DNA of 64,000 nt, from assembly GCA_022819745.1 (NCBI GenBank), contig JAJEGS010000036.1:1-64000 (forward strand), written 5' to 3'. Made by a program: the position numbers and the translations under genes. This DNA comes from Candidatus Latescibacterota bacterium. GTDB taxonomy: Bacteria > Latescibacterota > UBA2968 > UBA8231. The notes beneath the pieces were generated by a model. The model was not told the DNA's origin and did not search any database. It was given only the letters and a program-made list of their open reading frames with translations. Below are positions 44,796 through 52,783 of the stretch, piece by piece. Numbering within the stretch: the stretch's first letter is position 1; every line of letters starts with the position of its first letter.

Positions 44796-45423
44796 GACCG
44801 CCATGGACGACGATCTTCGCCCCGAGTACGATTTGGGGAGCTTACGGGTGCGAAAGGTTGGCCCTAAGCGAAAGAACTTCAGGGGACAACCTATCCAGTT
44901 AGACCCGGACGTCGCTGCGATATTGGATTCTGAAGTGAAAAAAAGGGAGACTATTTATATGGAGACTGAAGTTATGACTCTCAAGGGCCATGGTATCGAT
45001 TTAGACACCCTTGCTGAAAATTACGACATATTAATCCTCCCTGAGAATGCTGAAACACATGGGGAGCTCTTTGATGCGGACGATGCAGTGTCTCTTGCAA
45101 AGCATCTGAAGCAGTCTGGAGCTAGATGTGGGAACACCCTAGATATTGGCGTAAACTGTCCCACTCTTGACCGGAGATCCAATGATCTCTGGCTAGGGCT
45201 TGTCTGGATTCTCGGAAATGCTGCATGGCCTTTCTTAATCAACGTTGTCGCCAACATGTTCACTGACCCGATCAAGAGCGCGTTCACCAAGGGCAAAATA
45301 CATGCCAAGTTCAGATGGTGGCAGAATGGCAAACCTATGCAACTCGATTGGCAAGGAGACGGTGACACTCTGGTTGAGGTATTGAAAACCCTACGTGAGT
45401 CTTCCGAGAAGGACGCGGCTTGA
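44782..45423 (+). CDS. Antitoxin-like N-terminus fused to a membrane-associated domain of unknown function
   Basis: The first 50 residues (MKKAETAMDDDLRPEYDLGS, then QLDPDVAAIL) resemble the antitoxin that follows BrnT-type toxins. The expected C-terminal part is replaced after about residue 52 by 160 residues of a different protein. That part contains a hydrophobic segment (LGLVWILGNAAWPFLINVVANMF) and a basic HAKFRWWQNGKPMQLDWQGD end, suggesting membrane association. The second part may also start on its own at an ATG at 44959 with AAGGGAG. Its function is unknown; it could be an effector that now shares the antitoxin's start. Confidence 0.5.
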   Translation: MKKAETAMDDDLRPEYDLGSLRVRKVGPKRKNFRGQPIQLDPDVAAILDSEVKKRETIYMETEVMTLKGHGIDLDTLAENYDILILPENAETHGELFDADDAVSLAKHLKQSGARCGNTLDIGVNCPTLDRRSNDLWLGLVWILGNAAWPFLINVVANMFTDPIKSAFTKGKIHAKFRWWQNGKPMQLDWQGDGDTLVEVLKTLRESSEKDAA

Positions 45424-45426
45424 TTG

Positions 45427-46110
45427 ATGTTTGGTCCAAAAGGACATCACTTCCTTGAACAGATACTCCAAGAAGCGGAGTCGTGGCAAGAATTAGCGAA
45501 GGCCAAACGCTGGGATCGCGCAGACGACTTGCTACAGAACGCTTTGGCGAGGTGCAAAGATACCCTCTCCGCAAGCGATGATGGCAAGAAAAAGAACGCC
45601 GCCCTGCTGAGTGGGATTCTCATCAGGGGCATACAAGACGCAACCCAGCTATTCTTGCTGTCCTCGACAGAAGGATGGAGCAGAGACACCTCCAAAATCG
45701 AAGATGCTTGGATCAACCTATGCGATGCCCAAGACAGGTTGTCGTATGTGAACACGTTCACGAGCTTAACCAAGCTTGCATGGCTAATAGACCGCTTGAA
45801 TGCAATGGATGCCGAGTTCATGCGTGTTTTTGGTCCTGGTATGTATATGAGCCCAGAGATCCTCGTAAAAAAGGAATTGTGCTCAGTGTGTCAGCAGGAT
45901 ATTAAAGGCTGTGACCACATACCAGGACATCTCTATGCCGGAGTTCGTTGCTTCGGCATCGCCCAAGATATGGCCCTGGAGTCCATTTCTGTGGTGATGA
46001 ACCCTAAGGACCGGCGGTGCAGGATCTGGCCATGGCGCTACAAAGGTGGGAGCTTTGAGTCCGTTGTGGCTACGATGTTTAGCCTTGATGACTTCCTCGA
46101 CGAGCCATAG
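45427..46110 (+). CDS. Hypothetical protein with a Cys/His cluster
   Basis: The 227-residue protein of unknown family begins with helical, charged segments (HFLEQILQEAESWQELAKAK, then RADDLLQNALARCKDTL). Near residue 150 it has CSVCQQDIKGCDHIPGHLY and a further C, a CxxC-x4-CxH cluster typical of structural zinc sites. It starts 3 bases after the fused antitoxin gene. It may be a partner of that protein. No function is claimed. Confidence 0.55.
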   Translation: MFGPKGHHFLEQILQEAESWQELAKAKRWDRADDLLQNALARCKDTLSASDDGKKKNAALLSGILIRGIQDATQLFLLSSTEGWSRDTSKIEDAWINLCDAQDRLSYVNTFTSLTKLAWLIDRLNAMDAEFMRVFGPGMYMSPEILVKKELCSVCQQDIKGCDHIPGHLYAGVRCFGIAQDMALESISVVMNPKDRRCRIWPWRYKGGSFESVVATMFSLDDFLDEP

Positions 46111-46143
46111 CTCCGTGCCTCCGATGGAGGCGGAGTTGCCCAA

Positions 46144-46437
46144 ATGAGAGAGCTTGGACCCGCAATTCATCCGGGGGAACACCTCGCCGAGGAGTTGAGA
46201 GAGCTCGACATGAGTGCAGCATCACTCGCACGACAGATTGAGGTCCCCGCCAGCCGAATCACCGAAATCCTCAACGGACGACGTGCAATCACTGGCGATA
46301 CGGCTCTGAGGTTGGCTCATTTTTTTGACACCAGTGCAGAGTTCTGGCTGAATTTGCAGAAGCTCTATGAGTTGCGGATTGCTGAGAATAAAGTAGGCGA
46401 GGGTAGCATTGGAAGGCACGGGAAGGAAAATCCGTGA
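46144..46437 (+). CDS. higA: HigA-like antitoxin (XRE domain), without HigB
   Basis: The 97-residue protein has the HigA opening IHPGEHLAEELRELDMSAASL, an XRE helix-turn-helix (ASLARQIEVPASRITEILN) and the FDTSAEFWLNLQKLYELR end. HigB toxin normally precedes it, but the upstream gene is unrelated, so it is an orphan or the toxin has been lost. It may bind DNA to control the operon that follows, since it is the first of a chain of overlapping genes. Confidence 0.85.
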   Translation: MRELGPAIHPGEHLAEELRELDMSAASLARQIEVPASRITEILNGRRAITGDTALRLAHFFDTSAEFWLNLQKLYELRIAENKVGEGSIGRHGKENP

Positions 46438-46757
46438 AAAGACAAGTGCTTGATCAGAAGACCCTAGATGACATCATCCGGCGCGTCGTAGAGGTCGCAC
46501 AGCCGGAGCGGATTATCCTCTTCGGTTCCGCCGCCCGAGGCGACATGACCCGGAACAGCGACGTAGATCTCCTCATCATCAAGGAGGGCGGTGACGCGAA
46601 TCTCAGGGCTCAGATTTACGAGAAGATGTACGGTGTACGCGTCGCGGTTGATGCGATTCTGGTCTCGCCGACGGATGTAGAACGCTACAAGGATAGCCAT
46701 GCGTTAGTCATCAAACCGGCACTACAAGAAGGAAAAGTGGTATATGAAGCCGCCTGA
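46434..46757 (+). CDS. MNT-type nucleotidyltransferase (minimal, antitoxin-like)
   Basis: The 107-residue minimal nucleotidyltransferase has the GSxxRG...DxD pattern: LFGSAARGDMTRNSDVDLLII. MNT proteins pair with HEPN toxins, and the MNT partner modifies the HEPN protein (for example by adding AMP or phosphate groups) to neutralise it. The GTG start overlaps the HigA stop (GTGA), and its end overlaps the HEPN gene by 14 bases. Confidence 0.85.
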   Translation: MKRQVLDQKTLDDIIRRVVEVAQPERIILFGSAARGDMTRNSDVDLLIIKEGGDANLRAQIYEKMYGVRVAVDAILVSPTDVERYKDSHALVIKPALQEGKVVYEAA

Positions 46758-47172
46758 ACGTTTTCCGCCGGATGATCCCCGCGAGTGGCTGAACCGCGCC
46801 AGAAGCAGTCTCGCGATGGCGAGGAATCGCGTTCCCGATGCCTACTTGGAAGACCTGTGCTTCGGGGCGCAGCAGGCCGCCGAGAAAGCGATCAAAGCCG
46901 TGATGATATCGCGCAATATCGACTTCCCCTATGTACACAACTTGGCCCTTTTGCTGTCGATACTTGAAGAAGACGGGGAGAATGTCCCGGATGAGGTTCG
47001 TCGCGCTACGAGACTCACTCCCTATGCCGTGGATACGCGCTATCCAAGCGTCGAACAGCCTGTGTCCGAACAGGACTACCAAGATGCGATAGAGATCGCC
47101 GAAGCCGTAATCCAGTGGGCGGCGGACCGGCTGTCCCCAGAGCTTGGTAATAGCCAATCGGAGGAAGACTGA
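46744..47172 (+). CDS. HEPN domain protein, MNT partner
   Basis: The 142-residue HI0074-like HEPN protein contains CFGAQQAAEKAIKAVMISRN and FPYVHNLALLL, followed by YAVDTRYPS, the pattern of HEPN partners of MNT proteins. HEPN toxins act as RNases or bind nucleotides; the catalytic R-x4-6-H is not obvious, so the protein may be non-RNase. It overlaps the MNT gene at the start and the ATPase gene by one base (TGATG). Confidence 0.82.
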   Translation: MKPPERFPPDDPREWLNRARSSLAMARNRVPDAYLEDLCFGAQQAAEKAIKAVMISRNIDFPYVHNLALLLSILEEDGENVPDEVRRATRLTPYAVDTRYPSVEQPVSEQDYQDAIEIAEAVIQWAADRLSPELGNSQSEED

Positions 47173-48230
47173 TGATTACGTCGATTCGCCTCGTGAATTT
47201 CAAGAACTTCGCCGACGAGACCCTGCGCGTCGGCCCATTCACGGTAATAGTAGGCGCGAACGCCAGCGGCAAGAGCAATATCCGCGACGCCTTCCGCTTC
47301 CTGCACGGCATCGGTCGCGGCTACTCATTGGCGGAGATCATCGGCGGTAAATACGGGGCAGACTGGAAGCCGATTCGCGGTGCGGCGAATGAGATTGTCC
47401 GGTTCGGGCAGGCTGCGTTTTCTATTGAGGTCCGTATGAGGTTAGAAGATACAAACGCATGTTACCTAATCGAGGTTAGTAACGACAAAGAAAGACCCAA
47501 TGAATTTCGGTTTGCCAAGGAAGAACTTACGGGCGTATTCAAACCTGACATCTTTGCCAACATGCGCTTTTTGGAACTGTCACCGGACCAAATGCGGGAA
47601 CCGGCCTTTCCCGGCGCGACTGTCTTGGGTGACTCTGGCGAAAATTTGCCAGTGGTGCTAGAAGACATCTGCGCCGACCCCAAGCGCAAAGAGATTCTCG
47701 CCGATTGGCTAAGCGAACTTACACCTATGGACGTGGCCGACTTCGAGTTCCCGCGTGATCCCAGCGGTCGAGTCCATCTCACGCTCTGCGAGACGAATGG
47801 TAGAAAGGTATCGGCCTATAGCGCGTCGGACGGCACCTTGCGATTTCTCGCCATGCTGGCTGTGCTGCTCGGTGAAAACCCCAGGGGCCTGTATTTCTTC
47901 GAGGAGATCGATACCAGTATTCACCCGGCACGGCAATGGCTCTTGCTCGAACTGATCGAAAAGCAGGCCGCTAAGAACAACATTCAAATAATGACCACCA
48001 CTCATGCGCCGGACCTATTAACCTTTGTCAACGATAGCACGTTCGAGAATATGTCCGTCGTCTGCCGACTGGAAGACTCATACGACGCCATCATCCGCCC
48101 AGTTGCCGAACTACCCAACGTCCGGGAGTTACGGCAGGATCAAGGACTAGGGCGACTCCACGAATCTGGATGGATGGAGAACGCGCTTTTCTTTACTGAA
48201 GACTACCATGAACCTATGAGGACGACATGA
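47172..48230 (+). CDS. AAA ATPase (AAA_21, RecF-like) in the DUF499 operon
   Basis: The 352-residue AAA ATPase has Walker A VGANASGKSNIRDA, signature SASDGTLRFLAML, Walker B GLYFFEEIDTSIHP and a switch TTHAP. The insert between Walker A and the signature is shorter than in the 39357 ATPase, and the two are not close relatives. The stop overlaps the DUF499 start (ATGA). No TOPRIM-type partner follows, so it could work with the HEPN/MNT pair or with the DUF499 protein. Confidence 0.8.
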   Translation: MITSIRLVNFKNFADETLRVGPFTVIVGANASGKSNIRDAFRFLHGIGRGYSLAEIIGGKYGADWKPIRGAANEIVRFGQAAFSIEVRMRLEDTNACYLIEVSNDKERPNEFRFAKEELTGVFKPDIFANMRFLELSPDQMREPAFPGATVLGDSGENLPVVLEDICADPKRKEILADWLSELTPMDVADFEFPRDPSGRVHLTLCETNGRKVSAYSASDGTLRFLAMLAVLLGENPRGLYFFEEIDTSIHPARQWLLLELIEKQAAKNNIQIMTTTHAPDLLTFVNDSTFENMSVVCRLEDSYDAIIRPVAELPNVRELRQDQGLGRLHESGWMENALFFTEDYHEPMRTT

Positions 48231-51200
48231 CAACGAAGCCTTCCTATAAACCCTGGCACAAGGTCGTACAACTGCGCGACGACCTAAAGACCGGCGAACT
48301 GTCGCTAGCCGTATTCGCCGCCGACCTGTACGACGTGATCATGCAAAAGGGCCAGCGGCCAGTGTACGAGTATCCCGCCGAATTCTTCGCCCTCACCTAT
48401 CCCACCTACAATCTGCGGGAACTAGTCAAAGACGTGGCCCTGCGCTTGGCCGGCAAAAGCGATAAGGCGTACCGAAAGCTCTCGGTCAACTACGGCGGCG
48501 GCAAAACCCATACGCTCATCACGCTTAGGCACCTAGTACACGATCCAGCCACCCTGCCCGACCTGCCCGCGGTGCAGGAGTTCGAGGCATCCATCGGCTC
48601 CAAGGCTCCCAAGGCACGAGTCGCGGCGCTGTGTTTCGACAAGATTGACTTAGAGAAGGGCGTCGAAACGCCAAGTCCCGACGGTACGATCAGGATGCTC
48701 AAACATCCGTGGAGCATCCTCGCCTTTCAACTGGCGGGAGCAGATGGCCTCAAACTCATCCACGCCAACGGTAAAGACGCCGAGCGCGACACCCCCCCAG
48801 CGGAACCGCTCGTGGTAGAGCTGCTGTCGAAACCGCAACAAGACGATCTCTCGACCCTGGTGCTGCTCGACGAGGTATTGATGTATATCCGCGCCCAAGT
48901 CGAAGCCGCCCCAGATTCGCGCGGGCGCTTGATCAACTTTTTCCAGTACCTCACGCAAGCGGTCGTAAAAGTGGACCGCTGCGCCATGGTGGCCTCGCTG
49001 CTCGCCTCCGATCCGAGGAAGCAGGACGATAACAAACTGCTGCGAGAAGTGTCCGAAGTCTTTGGCCGCCAGATGGAAGAAGACGCCAGTCCGGTGAGCA
49101 AGGAGGACGTGGCTGAGGTGCTGCGGCGACGCTTTTTCAAACCCGAGTCGATTAGCGATCCAAGCGCTTTCCGCCCACACGTCACTTCGGTAGTAAGCAG
49201 CATCGCCGCGCTCGACGAACAGACCCAGAAAGAGCGTGGGAGCGCAGAGGATCGCTATCTGAGCAGCTACCCCTTTCACCCAGACCTCTCCGACGTCTTC
49301 TACACCCGCTGGACCCAACTCGACGGCTTCCAGCGCACCCGTGGCATCCTGCGGACATTCGCCATTGCCCTGCGCGATGCCGAGAAGTGGGACACGAGCC
49401 CGCTGGTCGGGCCAAATGTGTTTTTGAACGAGCCGGAAAAGAACGACTTGGCCGAAGCCGCAAGTGAACTTGCTTCCTTTGCCAGCGTTGACACAGATAC
49501 CGGCAAGCACCAAGAATGGCGGCCAATTCTCGAAGGTGAGTTAGTCAAGGCACGCATCATTCAGTCCGAGACGACCGGCTTGGGCCACCGGGAGATAGAG
49601 CAGGCAGTTGTTGCAGTATTTCTGAGTTCTCAGCCCATTGGCCACAGGGCGCTGACTCAGGAGCTGATGGTGCTGATCGGAGCGGCCAAGCCGGACAAAA
49701 TAGAATTGGAAAAGGCCCTGCGTCGCTGGACTGAACTGTCCTGGTTTCTCGACGATGAGGAAGTCTCTATTGGATCAGAAGACGAGGGGTTGCCGAAGGC
49801 GTGGCGGCTGGGCAATCGCCCCAACCTACGGCAGATGCACCACGATGCCTGTACCACCCGCGTACCGTCCCCTCTCGTGGAATCGCAAATCATCGATGCC
49901 ATCGGGAATCTTAAGGCACTCACATCAGGTGCGTCCGCAGCCGGCGCAAAGGTCCACAATTTGCCAGAAAGACCGCGCGACATCGCGGACGACGGCGAGT
50001 TCCACTACGCAGTCCTCGGCCCGAAAGCGGCTTCGGAGTCTGGCAAACCAAGCGCCGAAGCCAAGCGGTTCATCAACGAGACGACTGCGCCGGACCGCCC
50101 CCGAGTCCATCGCAACGCCATCGTCCTCGCCGTTCCTTCCCGGGAAGGTCTCGAAGCGGCGCGCAGGCGGGCGCGGGAGTACCTCGGTTGGGTGGAAGTC
50201 CGCGAGCAACTCAAGGATCAGTCCATTGACCCAATCCGCGAGCAAATGCTTATCAAGGAGATAGAGGCGGCGAAAAAGCACATCCCTGGAGCTATCGGGC
50301 AGGCGTACTCTTTGGTCGTCACTGTCAACGAGAGCAACGACATCCACGCCTTCAAAGTCGTGGTGACTGACGCACCCTTGTTCACCACTATCAAAGCCGA
50401 TCCGCGAGCGCGCATTCAGGAAACCGCCATCAGTTCGGAGGCGATGATGCCGGGCGGACCCTACGACTTGTGGCGCGAAGAAGAGGATTCTCGCCGAGTC
50501 AAGGATCTGGTCGGTGCCTTCGCACAGTTCCCCAAGCTGCCCAAAATGCTGCGCCAGAAGGAAATTCTGGATACTGTCGTGCAAGGAGTTCAGCAAGGAA
50601 TCTGGGTAGCGCGGATCGTGCACCCAGATCGCACCGCTAGGACATTCTGGCGCACGGCTACCGACGAGCCAGCCCTCAAGGACTCAGGTCTGGAAGTGCT
50701 GCTGCCCGAAGCGGCCGCCCTAAGCGACCTCGCGCCCGATCTAATCGCATATCAAAAACTCCCGGGGCTTTGGTCGGCTGAGGAGATCAGCGTTCAAGAC
50801 GTGTACGACTATTTCTCCGGCAGCCACACCGTGAGTGTGCCCAGAGAGGGCTACGAAGAGATGCTCAGCATCCCGAAGTGCGAACCAGAGGATGTCGAGA
50901 CCGCGGTCTCACAAGCCGTCGAACAGGGACTGGTGTGGTTGACCAGCGGACCTGCCTCAATCTTGAAGGAGCCCGTTCCTGCTGGAGTGCTCAGCACCGC
51001 CGCGATATTAAGGCCGCCACCCGAGCGGATTGACGTGGACGAACTGATGGCCAAGTCAATCCCCGATGCTTGGAAAGACAGCAAGACCAACGCCCTCGCC
51101 ATTGCCACTGCGCTCTCGACCAAGCGAGGCGTCAATTTGCCTTGGTCCACAGTGCAGACGGCTATAGAAGATGGTATCCGTGCGCGCTGGATCGAGCTGA

Positions 51201-51514
51201 GCAGTGAGAGCGCCGCGTGGCCGTGCGACTTGGCCAGTGCCCAACAGGTAATCTTCCAGGTGCCCTCCACAGCACGCGAGGAACCCTCTGAGCCCAAGCC
51301 ACGGGGACTCCTCATGGCCGAAGATGTCCTTGAAGTCAACGGCATCCAAGATTTGGCCGAGCAGATCCCAGAACTCACTAAGGCTGCTGTCGGAACTCCC
51401 CTCAAGTTCAACATCCGCATCGAGTTCGGTGGGGAAACCAGGCCCGATCCAGAGGCAGTGGAAAAGATCAACGAGCTACTCGCTGAGGTGTCTGACAAGC
51501 TGAAGCTCAATTGA
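48227..51514 (+). CDS. DUF499 AAA+ ATPase of predicted anti-phage system
   Basis: The 1095-residue COG1483-type protein has the N-terminal KPWHKVVQLRDDLKTGELS motif, a P-loop VNYGGGKTHTLI (near residue 92) and Walker B STLVLLDEVLMY. Its long helical C-terminal half includes segments with winged-helix character. DUF499 ATPases are found with DUF1156 methyltransferases and SNF2 helicases in predicted anti-phage systems, all present in this island. The start overlaps the upstream ATPase (ATGA). It is the last island gene; a GAGGAGG site directly behind the stop serves a mini-frame upstream of the next gene. Confidence 0.92.
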   Translation: MTTKPSYKPWHKVVQLRDDLKTGELSLAVFAADLYDVIMQKGQRPVYEYPAEFFALTYPTYNLRELVKDVALRLAGKSDKAYRKLSVNYGGGKTHTLITLRHLVHDPATLPDLPAVQEFEASIGSKAPKARVAALCFDKIDLEKGVETPSPDGTIRMLKHPWSILAFQLAGADGLKLIHANGKDAERDTPPAEPLVVELLSKPQQDDLSTLVLLDEVLMYIRAQVEAAPDSRGRLINFFQYLTQAVVKVDRCAMVASLLASDPRKQDDNKLLREVSEVFGRQMEEDASPVSKEDVAEVLRRRFFKPESISDPSAFRPHVTSVVSSIAALDEQTQKERGSAEDRYLSSYPFHPDLSDVFYTRWTQLDGFQRTRGILRTFAIALRDAEKWDTSPLVGPNVFLNEPEKNDLAEAASELASFASVDTDTGKHQEWRPILEGELVKARIIQSETTGLGHREIEQAVVAVFLSSQPIGHRALTQELMVLIGAAKPDKIELEKALRRWTELSWFLDDEEVSIGSEDEGLPKAWRLGNRPNLRQMHHDACTTRVPSPLVESQIIDAIGNLKALTSGASAAGAKVHNLPERPRDIADDGEFHYAVLGPKAASESGKPSAEAKRFINETTAPDRPRVHRNAIVLAVPSREGLEAARRRAREYLGWVEVREQLKDQSIDPIREQMLIKEIEAAKKHIPGAIGQAYSLVVTVNESNDIHAFKVVVTDAPLFTTIKADPRARIQETAISSEAMMPGGPYDLWREEEDSRRVKDLVGAFAQFPKLPKMLRQKEILDTVVQGVQQGIWVARIVHPDRTARTFWRTATDEPALKDSGLEVLLPEAAALSDLAPDLIAYQKLPGLWSAEEISVQDVYDYFSGSHTVSVPREGYEEMLSIPKCEPEDVETAVSQAVEQGLVWLTSGPASILKEPVPAGVLSTAAILRPPPERIDVDELMAKSIPDAWKDSKTNALAIATALSTKRGVNLPWSTVQTAIEDGIRARWIELSSESAAWPCDLASAQQVIFQVPSTAREEPSEPKPRGLLMAEDVLEVNGIQDLAEQIPELTKAAVGTPLKFNIRIEFGGETRPDPEAVEKINELLAEVSDKLKLN

Positions 51515-51523
51515 GGAGGATCA

Positions 51524-51538
51524 ATGAATAAGCTATGA
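51524..51538 (+). other. Four-codon mini-ORF (MNKL) coupled to the 51535 gene
   Basis: GAGGAGG lies about 6 bases upstream of an ATG that reads MNKL and stops at TGA, which overlaps the next ATG (CTATGA). The site is too far (about 18 bases) from the 51535 start to serve it directly, so re-initiation from the mini-frame is likely. Confidence 0.4.
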
Positions 51539-52713
51539 CCATGCGAGCGACCATATACACATACCCTTGGGACTTGACCGACGAAGGCATTGACTCGGCC
51601 CTAGACACCATCGCCCACACAGCCGGCCTCAACAGCGTCAGCTTGGCCCAGAGCTACCACGTATCGACGTACTTCCTACCGCACAATCCCCGGCGACCCC
51701 TCTACTGGGGCGAAGAAGGCGCGCTCTACTTCCAGCCGTCCGCCGCCTTTTACGAAGAGAGCCACATCGAGCCCCTGATCAGCAACGTCGTCGATGGCCC
51801 GGATTACATGCGCCGGATCGCGGATAAAATCAAAGAGCGCGGCCTCGACCTGACGAGTTGGCTGGTCTTCAACTACAACCACTACCTGCCCCAGCGCTAT
51901 CCAGACGCGGCGAAGCACGATCCCTTTGGCCACATCAACTTCGCCCAGCTATGCCCGGCCAGTCCCTTGGTGCGCGACTACGCTTGCGCGCTCTGCCGCG
52001 ATATAGCCGCGCAGTTCCAGCCCGACGAATTCCACCTCGAATCGCTGGGCTACCTGCACTTCAGCTACGGCTTCCGCAATCCCAAAATCGGCGTAAAAAT
52101 CACGCCCTTCTGCGAACTGCTGATGGGATTGTGCTACTGTCAGCACTGCTTGCAGCGGGCCGGTGCCTTCGGCTTGGACGGAGAGAGCTTCCGCGCAGAT
52201 GTCGCCGAATACCTCGCCCGCGAACTCGCCGCTGAGCCTGCCCCAGAAGACATGCAGCCTCCCAGCGCCGAATTCCTCGCCACCGCCTTTTCCGGCCGCT
52301 TGCAGACCTTTCTCGACGCCCGCGTCGAAACGGCAACCTCGCTGGTGGAAGAAGCCATTGCCATCGCCAACCAAGCTGGTGCGCGCGTTTCGTTCTTCGG
52401 TGGCCGCGACCGAACCGTCAACGGGCTTGACTCGGATCGCGTCCTCCGCAACGTGTACATGGTCAACGCCGGCGTGGGTGGCGAGCCGGACGCCCTAGCT
52501 GATAGCGTCCGCACTCTGCGCGGCGAATTCCCAGCCGACACCGACCTCAGCGCCATCGTCAACCCTGGGGGATTCTCCGACAGCGACGCACTCGGCGCAC
52601 ACCTGACCGCGCTGCACCAAGCGGGCGTCAACGGCTACGCCTTCTACAACTACGGACTCATTCGCCGCGCCCACCTCGAATGGATTGGCACGCACTGCCA
52701 TCTGTGGAAATAA
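51535..52713 (+). CDS. Uncharacterised TIM-barrel-like protein (possible glycosidase-like)
   Basis: The 392-residue protein has no recognised family. It opens with beta-alpha units (RATIYTYPWDLTDEG) and contains features of family-14-like or sugar-active barrels: DEFHLESLGYLHFSYGF (with a possible catalytic glutamate), CELLMGLCYCQHC (a CxxC pair) and a late VNGYAFYNYGLIRR strand. There is no signal peptide. It is the first non-island gene and may belong with the sugar importer left of the island. A mini-ORF precedes it. Confidence 0.6.
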   Translation: MTMRATIYTYPWDLTDEGIDSALDTIAHTAGLNSVSLAQSYHVSTYFLPHNPRRPLYWGEEGALYFQPSAAFYEESHIEPLISNVVDGPDYMRRIADKIKERGLDLTSWLVFNYNHYLPQRYPDAAKHDPFGHINFAQLCPASPLVRDYACALCRDIAAQFQPDEFHLESLGYLHFSYGFRNPKIGVKITPFCELLMGLCYCQHCLQRAGAFGLDGESFRADVAEYLARELAAEPAPEDMQPPSAEFLATAFSGRLQTFLDARVETATSLVEEAIAIANQAGARVSFFGGRDRTVNGLDSDRVLRNVYMVNAGVGGEPDALADSVRTLRGEFPADTDLSAIVNPGGFSDSDALGAHLTALHQAGVNGYAFYNYGLIRRAHLEWIGTHCHLWK

Positions 52714-52719
52714 ATGACA

Positions 52720-52750
52720 TGTAGGGGCGACTCTAAGAGTCGCCCCTACA
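52720..52750. repeat. GTAGGGGCGA palindromic repeat, copy 2
   Basis: Fifteen-base perfect arms (52720-52734 and 52736-52750) beginning TGTAGGGGCGACTCT enclose a single A. It lies just after the stop of the 51535 gene and before the desulfhydrase gene. The outer arm matches copy 1 at 22996. Confidence 0.85.
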
Positions 52751-52783
52751 CAGATGTACAACGCACCCAAAGGAATAATCACC

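Noticed and set aside
30202..51514. Assignment of the island to DISARM or BREX
   Set aside because: The helicase and methyltransferase families are related to parts of those systems, but DrmA/B/C, PglZ and BrxC/BrxL-like genes are not present; DUF499 with DUF1156 and SNF2 fits the separate predicted system better.
30000..52000. Integrase, transposase or tRNA boundaries for the island
   Set aside because: None was seen on either strand; the tRNAs in the window are at 0.6 and 8.1 kb, far from the island.
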